From positions 558,001 through 622,000 of the forward strand of contig NZ_AP019777.1 of NCBI RefSeq assembly GCF_019669905.1: a stretch of DNA of 64,000 nucleotides, written 5' to 3'. The notes below the pieces were generated by a model, which saw only the letters and a program-made list of their open reading frames with translations, did not search any database and was not told the origin of the DNA. This stretch comes from Methylomonas koyamae (GTDB lineage: Bacteria > Pseudomonadota > Gammaproteobacteria > Methylococcales > Methylomonadaceae). Positions 26,783-35,978 of this stretch are shown one piece after another (position 1 is the first letter of the stretch; the number at the start of each line of letters is the position of its first letter). The translations under genes and the position numbers were made by a program.

Positions 26783-27514
26783 ATGCCTAAAGTTGTAGTT
26801 GTCACCGGGGCCGCCCGGCGTATCGGAGCCGCTTGCTCCAGGATGTTACATGCCGCAGGCTACAACGTGGTGTTGCACTATAAAAACTCGGAGGCCGACG
26901 CGCTAGCCCTTTGCCAAGCGCTAAATGCGATTCGGAGCGATTCGGCGGTTCCGGTCAAGGCGGATTTACAGGGAATGAGCGGTATTGAGCGGTTGGCGGC
27001 GGGCGCTGTATCGGCTTGGGCTGGGGTGGATGCTTTGGTGAACAGTGCTTCCGTGTTTTATCCGCGACCGGTCGGCCAAGTGACCGAGCAAGACTGGGAG
27101 TTGACCTTCGCCGCCAATTTGAAAGCGCCGTTTTTTCTGTCGCAAGCTTTATATGCTTCGCTGAGGGCTAGGCGCGGATGTATCGTAAATATCGCTGATA
27201 TCCACGGCGAAGCCGGTTTGCCGGGTTTTCCCGTCTACAGTATTGCCAAAGCCGGGTTGTTGGCTATGACACGTTGTTTGGCCAAAGACATGGCGCCGGA
27301 CGTCCGGGTCAATGCCGTGTCTCCAGGTGCCATTTTGTGGCCGGAGCAAGGCGGCTCCGAAGCGGAACGCGTTGCGATTCTGGATAAAGTGGCGTTACGC
27401 CGCTGCGGCGAGGCTGACGACATTGCGAAAACGGTGAGATTTCTGCTTGAGGATGCCGGCTATATCACCGGGCAAACGATCAATGTCGACGGTGGCCGAA
27501 GTCTGTATCGTTAG
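26783..27514 (+). CDS. Pteridine reductase (short-chain dehydrogenase)
   Basis: 243 aa. The NADPH motif TGAARRIGAA, with Arg in place of the usual Gly residues, marks pteridine reductases of the PTR1/FolM type. The catalytic Tyr-Lys is in VYSIAKAGLLAMTR and the C-terminal DGGRSLYR is typical. It reduces dihydrobiopterin or dihydrofolate-type pterins in the cytoplasm. The convergent folB-folK pair beside it supports a pterin/folate role. Confidence 0.9.
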   Translation: MPKVVVVTGAARRIGAACSRMLHAAGYNVVLHYKNSEADALALCQALNAIRSDSAVPVKADLQGMSGIERLAAGAVSAWAGVDALVNSASVFYPRPVGQVTEQDWELTFAANLKAPFFLSQALYASLRARRGCIVNIADIHGEAGLPGFPVYSIAKAGLLAMTRCLAKDMAPDVRVNAVSPGAILWPEQGGSEAERVAILDKVALRRCGEADDIAKTVRFLLEDAGYITGQTINVDGGRSLYR

Positions 27515-27565
27515 GGGCGGCGTTTTTCTAATTTTCGCATTTGCCGAATGCTGAGCAGGCGTAGT

Positions 27566-28060
27566 TTAGACTTGCTCTGAACTTTCCAATTTTCGTTGCC
27601 TGATTTCGCGTTTGTCGAACTTTTGCCACAAATCGGCGTAGCTAACTTTGGTGATGGGGTGTGTCAAGTTGGGTGCTATTTCGGCCAACGGTTGTAATAC
27701 GAAAGCGTATTTCTCGATTTCGTCCCTGGGGATTTGCAGGCGGCCGTCGTTGATAATTTCGTCGCCGTAAAGTATCAAGTCCAGATCCAAAGTTCTGGCT
27801 GAAAACTTTTGGCTATCCCTGCTGCGGCCGTGGTCCAACTCCACCTGTCTGAGTAATTTGGCGACGCTTTTGGCCGGCAGTTCGGACTGAAACCCGACAA
27901 CCAGATTGTAAAAGCTGTCGCCGACGAAGCCGACCGGTTCGCTTTCGTAGATGCTGGATACCGTTAATTCGCCGAATAAGTCGCGCAGCGCATTCAGGCT
28001 CGACGGAATGTGGATTTCCTTGTCGATGTTGCTGCCGATGCTGATATATCCGGTGGGCAT
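27566..28060 (-). CDS. folK: 6-hydroxymethyl-dihydropterin pyrophosphokinase FolK
   Basis: 164 aa from ATG 28060, which sits 4 bp after the folB stop; an upstream ATG at 28099 inside folB is less likely. FolK pyrophosphorylates hydroxymethyl-dihydropterin in folate synthesis. Motifs: YISIGSNIDKE, YESEPVGF, FYNLVVGFQSEL, RSRDSQKFSARTLDLDLILYGD (the Mg-binding DxD) and IPRDEIEKYAFVLQPLAEIAP. Confidence 0.93.
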   Translation of the reverse strand: MPTGYISIGSNIDKEIHIPSSLNALRDLFGELTVSSIYESEPVGFVGDSFYNLVVGFQSELPAKSVAKLLRQVELDHGRSRDSQKFSARTLDLDLILYGDEIINDGRLQIPRDEIEKYAFVLQPLAEIAPNLTHPITKVSYADLWQKFDKREIRQRKLESSEQV

Positions 28061-28064
28061 CGCG

Positions 28065-28418
28065 CTATCTTTGGCCGCGTTCAATGATGATGCCGACATC
28101 GCGCGCCCGGCTGATGGCGCCCTTTTTGTTCAGCGTGATTTTGATCCAGGGAATTTTGAATTCGCCGAGCAGAATGTTGGCGACTTCCTCGATTAGGGTT
28201 TCCACCAAGTAAAATTCACTGCGTTCCACGAAGTCCACTACCCGGTCCGAGACGGTTTTGTAGTCGAGAGCGTGGGCGATGTCGTCGCTGGCGGCCGCTT
28301 TGCGAATGTCGCAGCCCATTTCGATATCTAAAATGACTTTTTGTTTGATTTTCCGTTCCCAGTCGTAAATTCCTATCACGGTGTCTATTTCGAGGCCGCC
28401 TAAAAAGATGATGTCCAT
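28065..28418 (-). CDS. folB: Dihydroneopterin aldolase FolB
   Basis: 117 aa. Converts dihydroneopterin to hydroxymethyl-dihydropterin and glycolaldehyde. The N-terminal MDIIFLGGLEIDTVIGIYDWE is diagnostic (catalytic Tyr and Glu nearby). The central DIAHALDYKTV and FYLVETLIEEVAN match the family, with the catalytic Lys in ITLNKKGA. folK follows 4 bp later, so the two consecutive folate steps are coupled. Confidence 0.95.
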   Translation of the reverse strand: MDIIFLGGLEIDTVIGIYDWERKIKQKVILDIEMGCDIRKAAASDDIAHALDYKTVSDRVVDFVERSEFYLVETLIEEVANILLGEFKIPWIKITLNKKGAISRARDVGIIIERGQR

Positions 28419-28510
28419 CGTTGCTTTCCGGTTATTATATTTCGTAACAAAATTGCCGCAGTATCGAGTAAATGGCTGCGCTGTACAAGCATTGATGTGA
28501 GGTTGGCTGA

Positions 28511-29083
28511 ATGATGGATTGGTTGTTGGTGCCGGTGGCCTACTTGGCCGGTTCGGTATCGAGTGCGATTATTGTCTGTAAAATGATGGGCTTGGCCGAT
28601 CCACGTGAAAATGGTTCCGGCAATCCCGGAGCGACCAATGTGATGCGCATCGGCGGCAAAAAAGCTGCGGCGATCACGCTGGTCGGCGATGCGCTAAAAG
28701 GTTTGTTACCGGTGTTGGTTGCCAAAGCATTGGCGGTCGATAGCTTGGTATTGTCCGCGGTGGTGTTTGCCGCTTTCATCGGCCATTTGTATCCGGTATT
28801 TTTTCAATTTAAAGGCGGCAAGGGTGTCGCGACTTCGCTGGGCGTGACGTTGGGAGTGACTTGGCTGTTGGGCGTGGCTGTCGCCGGAACTTGGTTTATC
28901 GTCTATAAGTTGGGCAGAATCTCGTCGTTATCTGCGCTGGTGGCCGCGACCTTGGCTCCGATCTACACCTGGCTGATTGTCGGTGATGCGTATTTGACGG
29001 CCACGTTTACTTTAATAGCCCTGATTTTGCTTTGGCGCCACAAAAGCAACATCCAACGGCTTTTGGCCGGTCAGGAGTCCTGA
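28511..29083 (+). CDS. plsY: Glycerol-3-phosphate acyltransferase PlsY
   Basis: 190 aa, five membrane segments. Transfers acyl from acyl-phosphate to glycerol 3-phosphate, the first step of phospholipid synthesis. The three conserved loops are seen: YLAGSVSSAIIV, GSGNPGATNVMRIGGKK and HLYPVFFQFKGGKGVATSLG. Its TGA directly abuts the convergent tsaD stop, so the two stops form the palindrome TGATCA. It is also divergent from folB, as in E. coli. Confidence 0.96.
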   Translation: MMDWLLVPVAYLAGSVSSAIIVCKMMGLADPRENGSGNPGATNVMRIGGKKAAAITLVGDALKGLLPVLVAKALAVDSLVLSAVVFAAFIGHLYPVFFQFKGGKGVATSLGVTLGVTWLLGVAVAGTWFIVYKLGRISSLSALVAATLAPIYTWLIVGDAYLTATFTLIALILLWRHKSNIQRLLAGQES

Positions 29084-30094
29084 TCACAACTGCGGTAGCT
29101 GTTCCATCGGCCAGCGCGGCCGGGCAAAAATTTCCAGGTTTTGTGTTTGTCCGGCCATCAATCGTTGGCCGCCGGCATAAGCGATCATGGCGCCATTGTC
29201 GGTGCAGAAGTCCGGTCGCGGGAAATAGATCTTAATGTTTGCGCTGTCGGCCATCGCCGATAGTTGTCGGCGAATTTCCCGGTTGGCGCTGACGCCGCCG
29301 GCAACAACCAGGGTTTTCATGCCGGTCAGTTGAATTGCGCGGCGGCATTTGATGGTCAAAGTCTCGGCAACCGCCTGTTGAAAGGCAAAAGCGATGTCGG
29401 CTTTGTCTTGCGGGGATTGGCCGGTTTCGTTCAATGCGTTCAAGGTGAAGGTTTTAAGGCCGCTGAAACTAAAATCTAAGCCAGGGCGGTCGGTCATGGG
29501 CCGAGGGAATTTGAAGCGGGGGTGGCCTTGGTTGGCTAGTTCCGCTAGTTTGGGGCCTCCGGGGTAGTAGAGGCCTAACATTTTTGCGGTTTTGTCGAAT
29601 GCTTCGCCGGCAGCGTCGTCCAGCGATTCGCCCAGTAAGCGGTAGTTGCCGATGCCTTGTACTTCGATCAACATGGTGTGGCCGCCGGAAATCAACAGCG
29701 CGACAAACGGGAATGTTGGCGGAGTATCCTCCAGCATGGGCGCCAGCAAATGGCCTTCCATGTGATGGACGGCAATGGCCGGTATCTGCCAAGCCCAGGC
29801 CAGACTCCTGGCTGTGGCGGCTCCGACAAGCAGCGAGCCCATTAGGCCTGGGCCGGCTGTGTAAGCGATGCCGTTGATGTGCTTGGCTTGCAAGTCGGCT
29901 GCGGCCAGCACGGTTTTGATTAATGGAACCAGTTTGCGGATATGGTCGCGAGACGCCAGTTCCGGTACTACGCCGCCGTATTCGGCGTGGGTGGCGATCT
30001 GGCTGAATAGGGTGTGGGCAATCAAGCCTCGGTTGGCGTGGTAAACCGCGACCGCCGTTTCGTCGCAAGAGGTTTCTATGCCGAGAACAAACAT
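29084..30094 (-). CDS. tsaD: tRNA threonylcarbamoyladenosine transferase TsaD
   Basis: 336 aa from ATG 30094 ([18 protein letters not shown]); the reading frame extends upstream to 30205, but those 37 residues are not part of the family. TsaD installs t6A37 on ANN-decoding tRNAs, working with TsaB/C/E. Metal-site histidines are in [13 protein letters not shown] and the ATP-site stretches include [11 protein letters not shown] and [12 protein letters not shown]. It is convergent with plsY and divergent from rpsU, the classic gammaproteobacterial arrangement. Confidence 0.97.
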   Translation of the reverse strand: MFVLGIETSCDETAVAVYHANRGLIAHTLFSQIATHAEYGGVVPELASRDHIRKLVPLIKTVLAAADLQAKHINGIAYTAGPGLMGSLLVGAATARSLAWAWQIPAIAVHHMEGHLLAPMLEDTPPTFPFVALLISGGHTMLIEVQGIGNYRLLGESLDDAAGEAFDKTAKMLGLYYPGGPKLAELANQGHPRFKFPRPMTDRPGLDFSFSGLKTFTLNALNETGQSPQDKADIAFAFQQAVAETLTIKCRRAIQLTGMKTLVVAGGVSANREIRRQLSAMADSANIKIYFPRPDFCTDNGAMIAYAGGQRLMAGQTQNLEIFARPRWPMEQLPQL

Positions 30095-30100
30095 TAGTTT

Positions 30101-30129
30101 TTGGAATAAAAGATATTTGTGAGTATAAT
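30101..30129 (+). promoter_or_regulatory. Sigma70 promoter of the rpsU-yqeY-dnaG-rpoD operon
   Basis: TTGGAA (30101-30106), exactly 17 bp, then a perfect TATAAT (30124-30129), 70 bp before rpsU. Confidence 0.8.
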
Positions 30130-30198
30130 CGGCCGTTTTCGGTGGGCAAGGTTCGCCGATAGCTTGAAAAGATACTAACACAATTCGGATTATTGATA

Positions 30199-30432
30199 AT
30201 GCCATCAGTTAAAGTTAAAGAAAACGAACATTTCGACATTGCGATTCGCCGCTTCAAACGCGCTTGTGAAAAGGCTGGCGTGTTGGCTGAAGTCCGTCGC
30301 CGCGAGTTCTACGAAAAACCGACTACCGAGCGCAAACGTAAAGGTGCCGCAGCGGTAAAGCGTCATTTGAAGAAGTTGGCTCGCGAGCGTTATGCGTTGA
30401 AAAATTTGCGCCGCGGCCGTCCGCAGGTTTAA
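30199..30432 (+). CDS. rpsU: 30S ribosomal protein S21
   Basis: 77 aa from ATG 30199 ([20 protein letters not shown]); a TTG two codons upstream is rejected. S21 helps base pairing between the 16S 3' end and mRNA. The basic C-terminal half ([20 protein letters not shown]) is typical; it is slightly longer than the 71-residue E. coli protein. First gene of the macromolecular synthesis operon. Confidence 0.97.
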   Translation: MPSVKVKENEHFDIAIRRFKRACEKAGVLAEVRRREFYEKPTTERKRKGAAAVKRHLKKLARERYALKNLRRGRPQV

Positions 30433-30441
30433 GGCTGTTAA

Positions 30442-30891
30442 ATGGATGTGTTGAAGGAGCGTATCAAGGAAGATATGAAAGCCGCGATGAAAAGCGGCGA
30501 CAAGGCTCGGCTCGGTGTCATTCGTATGATCTTGGCTGCGATCAAGCAAGTCGAGGTTGATGAACGAATCGAGTTGAGCGATGATCGAGTTATTTCTGTT
30601 CTCGACAAAATGCTTAAGCAGCGCCGCGAGTCGATCAAACAGTTCCGCGATGCCGAGCGCCACGATCTGGCCGATATCGAAGAGGCCGAGATTGTGGTGA
30701 TTCAGGATTTTCTGCCGCAGCAACTCACCGATGCCGAGATTGATGGCATGGTTGCCGAGGCGATTGCCGAGGTCGGTGCTGCTTCGCTGAAAGACATGGG
30801 CGCTGTTATGGCTTTGCTGAAGCCGAAAATGCAAGGCAAAGCCGACATGGCTGTCGTAAGTGCTCGAATCAAGGCTCATTTTATAGCCTAA
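30442..30891 (+). CDS. GatB/YqeY domain protein
   Basis: 149 aa. YqeY proteins share the tRNA-binding tail domain of the amidotransferase subunit GatB; their cellular role is unclear. Family features: IKEDMKAAMKSGDKARLGVIRMILAAIKQVE, EIVVIQDFLPQQLTDAEI and KDMGAVMALLKPKMQGKADM. It lies between rpsU and dnaG with short gaps (9 and 15 bp), as in many non-enteric gammaproteobacteria. Confidence 0.93.
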   Translation: MDVLKERIKEDMKAAMKSGDKARLGVIRMILAAIKQVEVDERIELSDDRVISVLDKMLKQRRESIKQFRDAERHDLADIEEAEIVVIQDFLPQQLTDAEIDGMVAEAIAEVGAASLKDMGAVMALLKPKMQGKADMAVVSARIKAHFIA

Positions 30892-30906
30892 TGTTCTGTC
30901 GGTAGT

Positions 30907-32649
30907 ATGTCCGGCAGGATACCCCGCCAGTTTATCGATGATCTGTTGGTGCGGGTCGATATCGTTGATTTAATCGACTCGCGCGTTCCTCTTAAAAAAT
31001 CAGGCGCCAATTATGTTGCGCGCTGCCCATTTCATACCGAAAAAACCCCCAGTTTTTCAGTAAACCGCGTGCGGCAGATTTATCATTGCTTCGGTTGTGG
31101 CGCCAGCGGCAACGCTATCGGTTTTTTAATGGAGTTTAATCATTTAGGCTTTGTCGAGGCGGTCGAGGATTTGGCGGCTTTTGCCGGTGTGGAGGTGCCT
31201 AGAGAGGCGGGCGATGGTTTCAATGCTCCTGCTGTAGATAAGCAAAGTTTGGTACGGCTTTACCGGGTATTGTCGGATGTCGCCGGATTTTATTCTGAGC
31301 AGTTGCGGTCGAGTCCGGAGGGTAGGCGAGCCCAGGAATATCTGCGTAAGAGAGGCGTCGGCGGCGACGTCGCCAAAAATTTTCAGTTGGGCTATGCGCC
31401 GGGCCGGTGGGATGCGCTTTTAGGGCGATTCAATCGCGAAGATCTAATTGAGGCCGGGTTATTGGTTGCCAAGGATGACGGCAAGGTATATGACCGGTTT
31501 CGCGGGCGATTGATGTATCCGATCCGCGACAAGCGCCAGCGTGTCGTGGGCTTCGGTGGCAGGGTGTTGGATGATTCTCTGCCTAAATATCTGAATTCCC
31601 CGGAAACTCCGGTTTTTTCCAAAGGTAAGGAGTTATACGGGCTATGCGAGCTGTTGCAGCGCAATGCCAAGCCGGCGCGGGTCTTGGTGGTCGAGGGCTA
31701 TATGGATGTGATTGCCCTGGCGCAGTTTGGTATCGATTATGCGGTAGCTGCGCTCGGAACGGCGACATCTAAAGCGCAGATCGATTTGCTGTTCAGATTT
31801 ACTTCCGAGTTGGTGTTTTGTTTCGACGGGGATAATGCCGGACGCCAAGCTGCCTGGAAGGCGGTCGATGCGTCGTTGCCTTGTTTGCGTGACGGTAGGC
31901 AGATCAAAATCATGTTGTTGCCGCAAGGGCAGGATCCCGATTCTTTGCTGCGGTCGGAGGGAGTTGAAAGTTTTTTGGAACGAATCGGCTCCGCCGAGGT
32001 CTTATCCGATTACTTTTTTGCAAATATTGGGGCTAGGGTCGATATTGCCACCGTCGAGGGTCGGGCGCAAATGTTGGCCGTTGCCAAGCCGGCATTGGAT
32101 AAAGTCCCGGCTGGTTTTTTTCGGGAAATGATGTTCGCGCGCTTGCAGGCTTTAGTCGCGTTGCCGGGAGCGGTGGATGTTGTCGAAAAGCGGTCTAGAA
32201 TTAAGGGCGGCCACAAAGAATTGGTAGCCGGCAAGGCTCCGCGGCATCTATCGCTTTCTCGCAAAGTTATCGCTTTGTTGGTGCAGCATCCCGGGCTTGC
32301 CGATTTGGTCGAGCGGCAGGGCGTCGAGCTCGAAGAGCTGGATTTTGTCGGTGTCGAAATGCTTAAGGATGTGTTGCGGGTCGTTGCTCTTGAAAAGCCG
32401 GAAAACAGCGCCATTTTGTTGGAAGCCTACCGGGGTTCCTCTCAGGAAAAGACGGTTAAGGCATTGGCGGCGTTGGAGTTGGATGTGCCTGCCGGCGGTG
32501 AGGAAGCTGAGTTTGGTGGGGCGTTGCGGCAGCTTTGCCGGCAAGCCAAGGAGCGCATGTTGAATGGGTTGATTGATAAGGAAGGCCGGGAAGGGTTGGT
32601 GTCCGAGGAAAAAGAGCTGCTACGGAAATTGTTGAGGGATAAGCTTTAG
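30907..32649 (+). CDS. dnaG: DNA primase DnaG
   Basis: 580 aa. Makes RNA primers at the replication fork. The N-terminal CHC2 zinc domain is CPFHTEKTPSF with HCFGCGASGNAI. The TOPRIM domain includes VLVVEGYMDVIAL (catalytic Glu) and VFCFDGDNAGRQAA (DxD). The C-terminal DnaB-binding domain is present from about residue 430. GTA AGA-like start context is weak; ATG 30907 gives the standard N-terminus SGRIPRQFIDDLL. Confidence 0.97.
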   Translation: MSGRIPRQFIDDLLVRVDIVDLIDSRVPLKKSGANYVARCPFHTEKTPSFSVNRVRQIYHCFGCGASGNAIGFLMEFNHLGFVEAVEDLAAFAGVEVPREAGDGFNAPAVDKQSLVRLYRVLSDVAGFYSEQLRSSPEGRRAQEYLRKRGVGGDVAKNFQLGYAPGRWDALLGRFNREDLIEAGLLVAKDDGKVYDRFRGRLMYPIRDKRQRVVGFGGRVLDDSLPKYLNSPETPVFSKGKELYGLCELLQRNAKPARVLVVEGYMDVIALAQFGIDYAVAALGTATSKAQIDLLFRFTSELVFCFDGDNAGRQAAWKAVDASLPCLRDGRQIKIMLLPQGQDPDSLLRSEGVESFLERIGSAEVLSDYFFANIGARVDIATVEGRAQMLAVAKPALDKVPAGFFREMMFARLQALVALPGAVDVVEKRSRIKGGHKELVAGKAPRHLSLSRKVIALLVQHPGLADLVERQGVELEELDFVGVEMLKDVLRVVALEKPENSAILLEAYRGSSQEKTVKALAALELDVPAGGEEAEFGGALRQLCRQAKERMLNGLIDKEGREGLVSEEKELLRKLLRDKL

Positions 32650-32729
32650 TATTTGAATGTGATGTTTCTAAAAGGCAAAAGCGTTGGTTGCGTCCGCTTG
32701 GCGGTGATGGCGCTGGCAGCGGCTTTTAG

Positions 32730-32758
32730 GTGACCGAGTCGGGATTTATCGTTATAAT
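32730..32758 (+). promoter_or_regulatory. Candidate internal promoter for rpoD
   Basis: GTGACC (32730-32735) and a perfect TATAAT (32753-32758) are 17 bp apart in the 156-bp dnaG-rpoD gap, 48 bp before the rpoD start. An internal rpoD promoter is known in the E. coli operon (heat-shock type, within dnaG); this one looks like an ordinary sigma70 site. Confidence 0.5.
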
Positions 32759-32805
32759 TTCCTGTTCTGCGGCGCTTGGTGCTGAAAACGTATTGTGAGT
32801 AAAGA

Positions 32806-34617
32806 ATGAATCAAGAACAACAGCAATCCCAATTAAAACAACTGATAGCGAAAGGCAAGGCGCAGGGTTATTTGACTTATGCCGAGGTCAACGACCATTT
32901 GCCCAGCGATATCATCGATCCCGAACAAATCGACGATATTATCGGGATGATCAATGATATGGGCATTCAGGTTTATGAGGTTGCGCCCGATGACGACGAT
33001 TCGCTGATTACTTCCGATGCGGTGGTTACCGCGGACGACGACGAAGAGGTTGCGGAAGTTGCGGCGTTGGCTTCGGTCGACAGCGAGTTTGGGCGGACGA
33101 CCGATCCGGTGCGGCTCTACATGCGCGAAATGGGCTCGGTAGAGTTGTTGACCCGCGAAGAGGAATTGAAAATTGCCAAGCGTATCGAAGAAGGGCAGCG
33201 GCAGGTTGTCGGCGCGATTGCTCGATCCGGTTTTATTGTCGAATCGTTTATCGAGGCTTTCGATTCGGTGAAAGACGACGACTCCGGCGTGCGGCTCAAC
33301 GATTTGGTGATGGGGTTTGCCGATTTTACTGAGGTCGAAGACGTCGATGTTAGCGGCATCGAAATCGAAGAGCCCGCCGAAGAAGCTGAGGAAGAGTCCA
33401 AGACGGTCGATTACGAAGAAGTCAAACAAAAAGTGGATGCCCTCCGTAAGGCGTTAAAAGCGGCGTTCGCTTCCGTTAAAAAGCACGGTTACGGGCACGA
33501 TAAAACCGAAAAGGCTTTTGACGCTTTGGATGGGATATTTTGCGAATTCAAGTGGACTCCGCAGTATCTGAAAAAGATGGTATCCACTTCCGAGGAGTTG
33601 ATGGCGGCGATTCGCGATGAAGAGCGTGCGATTCTGGATGTTTTCGTCAAGAAAGCTAAGGTTCCGCGTAAAGACTTTATTAACGCATTTGCCGAAAACG
33701 AGGCTAATTTCGACTGGCTTGGCCAGTTCGTCGCCAACCACCCCAGTTATGCCGATGCGCTGACCGAGAATGCCGAAACAATCAAGGCGGCACAGCAAAG
33801 ATTGGCGGATATCGAAGCGCGCCATGGTTTAAGCATTGCCGTGCTGAAAGGTATTTGCCGGAATATTTCGCTGGGTGAAGCGAAAGCGAGGCGGGCGAAA
33901 AAAGAAATGATCGAAGCTAACTTGCGTCTGGTTATTTCGATCGCCAAAAAATACACCAACCGTGGCTTGCAATTTCTGGATCTGATTCAGGAGGGTAATA
34001 TCGGTTTGATGAAGGCAGTCGACAAATTCGAATACCGTCGCGGCTATAAGTTTTCGACCTATGCCACTTGGTGGATTCGCCAAGCTATCACGCGCTCGAT
34101 TGCCGATCAGGCACGTACCATTCGGATTCCGGTGCATATGATCGAAACCATCAACAAGCTGAATCGCGTGTCCAGACAAATTTTGCAAGAGCTGGGGCGC
34201 GAGGCGACTCCGGAAGAGCTTGCCGAGCGGATGGAGATGCCGGAAGACAAGATTCGTAAAGTGTTGAAAATTGCTAAGGAACCGATTTCGATGGAAACCC
34301 CGATCGGCGACGACGAAGATTCGCATCTTGGCGATTTCATTGAGGATTCGAAGATGCTATCGCCTATCGAATCTGCTACAATCGCCGGTCTACGCGAGTC
34401 TACCCAAAACGTGTTGGCGGGATTGACCGCACGGGAAGCCAAGGTTCTGCGGATGCGCTTCGGCATCAATATGAACACCGACCACACGCTGGAAGAGGTC
34501 GGCAAGCAATTTGACGTTACCCGAGAACGTATCCGCCAGATCGAGGCCAAAGCGCTGCGTAAGTTACGGCATCCGTCGCGCTCCGAGCAATTGAGATGTT
34601 TTCTCGACGGTGAGTAA
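32806..34617 (+). CDS. rpoD: RNA polymerase primary sigma factor RpoD (sigma70)
   Basis: 603 aa. Region 1.1 begins [23 protein letters not shown]. An acidic non-conserved insert lies at about residues 175-215. Regions 2.1-2.4 contain [25 protein letters not shown] and [22 protein letters not shown]. Region 3 has [17 protein letters not shown] and region 4 has [23 protein letters not shown]. Final gene of the operon; the tRNA follows 35 bp after its stop. Confidence 0.98.
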   Translation: MNQEQQQSQLKQLIAKGKAQGYLTYAEVNDHLPSDIIDPEQIDDIIGMINDMGIQVYEVAPDDDDSLITSDAVVTADDDEEVAEVAALASVDSEFGRTTDPVRLYMREMGSVELLTREEELKIAKRIEEGQRQVVGAIARSGFIVESFIEAFDSVKDDDSGVRLNDLVMGFADFTEVEDVDVSGIEIEEPAEEAEEESKTVDYEEVKQKVDALRKALKAAFASVKKHGYGHDKTEKAFDALDGIFCEFKWTPQYLKKMVSTSEELMAAIRDEERAILDVFVKKAKVPRKDFINAFAENEANFDWLGQFVANHPSYADALTENAETIKAAQQRLADIEARHGLSIAVLKGICRNISLGEAKARRAKKEMIEANLRLVISIAKKYTNRGLQFLDLIQEGNIGLMKAVDKFEYRRGYKFSTYATWWIRQAITRSIADQARTIRIPVHMIETINKLNRVSRQILQELGREATPEELAERMEMPEDKIRKVLKIAKEPISMETPIGDDEDSHLGDFIEDSKMLSPIESATIAGLRESTQNVLAGLTAREAKVLRMRFGINMNTDHTLEEVGKQFDVTRERIRQIEAKALRKLRHPSRSEQLRCFLDGE

Positions 34618-34652
34618 AGCGTAGATAGCGTCTCAGATGCACCGGCAATTTC

Positions 34653-34729
34653 GGGCCCTTAGCTCAGTTGGTCAGAGCTTCCGACTCATAATCGGCAGGT
34701 CGTAGGTTCAAGTCCTACAGGGCCCACCA
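34653..34729 (+). tRNA. tRNA with CAU anticodon, best fit tRNA-Ile2
   Basis: 77 nt including an encoded CCA. The acceptor stem GGGCCCT pairs with AGGGCCC, the D arm is AGCTCAGTTGGTCAGAGC, the anticodon loop is CTCATAA with anticodon CAU, and the T loop is GGTTCAAGTCC. Elongator Met and Ile2 share this anticodon. The body resembles E. coli Ile2 (CCTTAGCTCAG, GACTCATAATCG, CAGGGCC), and in E. coli the Ile2 gene ileX also lies near rpoD. If so, C34 must be converted to lysidine by TilS. It is not the initiator, since positions 1 and 72 pair. Confidence 0.85.
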
Positions 34730-34737
34730 TAGATACC

Positions 34738-34761
34738 AGGCCGTTTACGCGGCCTTTTTTT
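34738..34761 (+). terminator. Terminator after the CAU tRNA
   Basis: AGGCCG and CGGCCT form a 6-bp stem around TTTACG and run into seven T. Confidence 0.85.
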
Positions 34762-34797
34762 ATACGCGCAAGTTTTCTTTTGACGAGGGTGTTAACC

Positions 34798-35958
34798 GTG
34801 AATAAAAACTACCTTTTTACCTCAGAATCCGTATCGGAAGGCCATCCGGATAAAGTAGCGGACCAGATTTCCGACGCAGTGGTCGACGCCCTGTTAGCCC
34901 AAGATCCTCGTTCGCGGGTAGCTTGTGAAACTCTGGTTAAAACCGGCATGGTGGTGTTGGCCGGTGAAATCACGACTAATGCTTGGGTCGATACCGAAGA
35001 ATTGGTCAGAAAAGTAGTGTGCGAAATCGGCTACGATTCCGGCGACATCGGTTTCGACGGCAACAGTTGCGCGGTATTGAACGCAATCGGCAAACAATCC
35101 GCCGACATCGCGATGGGTGTGGATGAATCCGCAAACCACGAACAGGGTGCAGGTGACCAAGGATTAATGTTTGGTTATGCCAGCAACGAAACTGACGTAT
35201 TGATGCCTGCTCCGATCACTTATGCTCACCGCCTGGTCGAGCGCCAAGCGCAAATTCGCAAAAACAAAACCCTGCCTTGGTTGCGTCCCGATGCGAAAAG
35301 CCAGGTGACTTTCCGTTACGAAAACAACAAACCGGTAGCTATCGATGCTGTAGTTTTGTCGACTCAGCACTCGCCGGAAATCGGTGGCAAACTGCTGGAA
35401 GAAGCGGTAATGGATGAAATCATCCTGCCGACTCTGCCGAAAGAATGGTTGCATAAAGACACTAAGTATTTCATCAATCCAACCGGCCAATTCATCATCG
35501 GCGGTCCCGTCGGCGACTGCGGTTTGACCGGCCGTAAAATTATCGTCGATACCTACGGCGGTATGGCTCGTCACGGTGGCGGCGCGTTCTCCGGTAAAGA
35601 TCCTTCCAAAGTCGACCGTTCGGCGGCCTATATGGGGCGCTACGTGGCGAAAAACATCGTGGCCGCGGGTCTGGCCGAGCGTTGCGAGATTCAGGTTTCT
35701 TACGCTATCGGCGTTGCCGAGCCAACCTCGATCAGCATCGAAACTTTTGGTACCGGCAAAATCGAAGAAGAACGCTTGGTCAAGATTGTCCGCGAACACT
35801 TCGACCTGCGTCCGAAAGGTTTGATCGCGCAACTCGGCTTATTGAAACCGATTTACCGTCCGACTGCGGCATACGGCCATTTCGGCCGCAACGAAGCGAC
35901 TTTCAGTTGGGAAAAAACCGACAAAGCCGAGGCTTTGAAAGACGCTGCCGGCATTTAA
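34798..35958 (+). CDS. metK: S-adenosylmethionine synthetase
   Basis: 386 aa from GTG 34798 ([20 protein letters not shown]), chosen because GAGGG lies 8 nt upstream and the family N-terminus starts here. An upstream in-frame start at 34780 adds 6 residues. The enzyme makes SAM from Met and ATP. Signatures: [33 protein letters not shown] (phosphate/metal site) and [19 protein letters not shown]. The gap to the tRNA terminator is too short for a SAM riboswitch. ahcY follows 20 bp later. Confidence 0.97.
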   Translation: MNKNYLFTSESVSEGHPDKVADQISDAVVDALLAQDPRSRVACETLVKTGMVVLAGEITTNAWVDTEELVRKVVCEIGYDSGDIGFDGNSCAVLNAIGKQSADIAMGVDESANHEQGAGDQGLMFGYASNETDVLMPAPITYAHRLVERQAQIRKNKTLPWLRPDAKSQVTFRYENNKPVAIDAVVLSTQHSPEIGGKLLEEAVMDEIILPTLPKEWLHKDTKYFINPTGQFIIGGPVGDCGLTGRKIIVDTYGGMARHGGGAFSGKDPSKVDRSAAYMGRYVAKNIVAAGLAERCEIQVSYAIGVAEPTSISIETFGTGKIEEERLVKIVREHFDLRPKGLIAQLGLLKPIYRPTAAYGHFGRNEATFSWEKTDKAEALKDAAGI

Positions 35959-35978
35959 TTAAGGATCAGGAAACTCAA

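Noticed and set aside
34762..34797. SAM or SAH riboswitch before metK
   Set aside because: Only 36 bp separate the tRNA terminator from the start, too little for such an element. The metK-ahcY gap is 20 bp.
35682..35978. 99-codon extension of ahcY into metK
   Set aside because: Out-of-frame metK sequence; the AhcY N-terminus starts at 35979 after a GGATCAGGA ribosome-site region.
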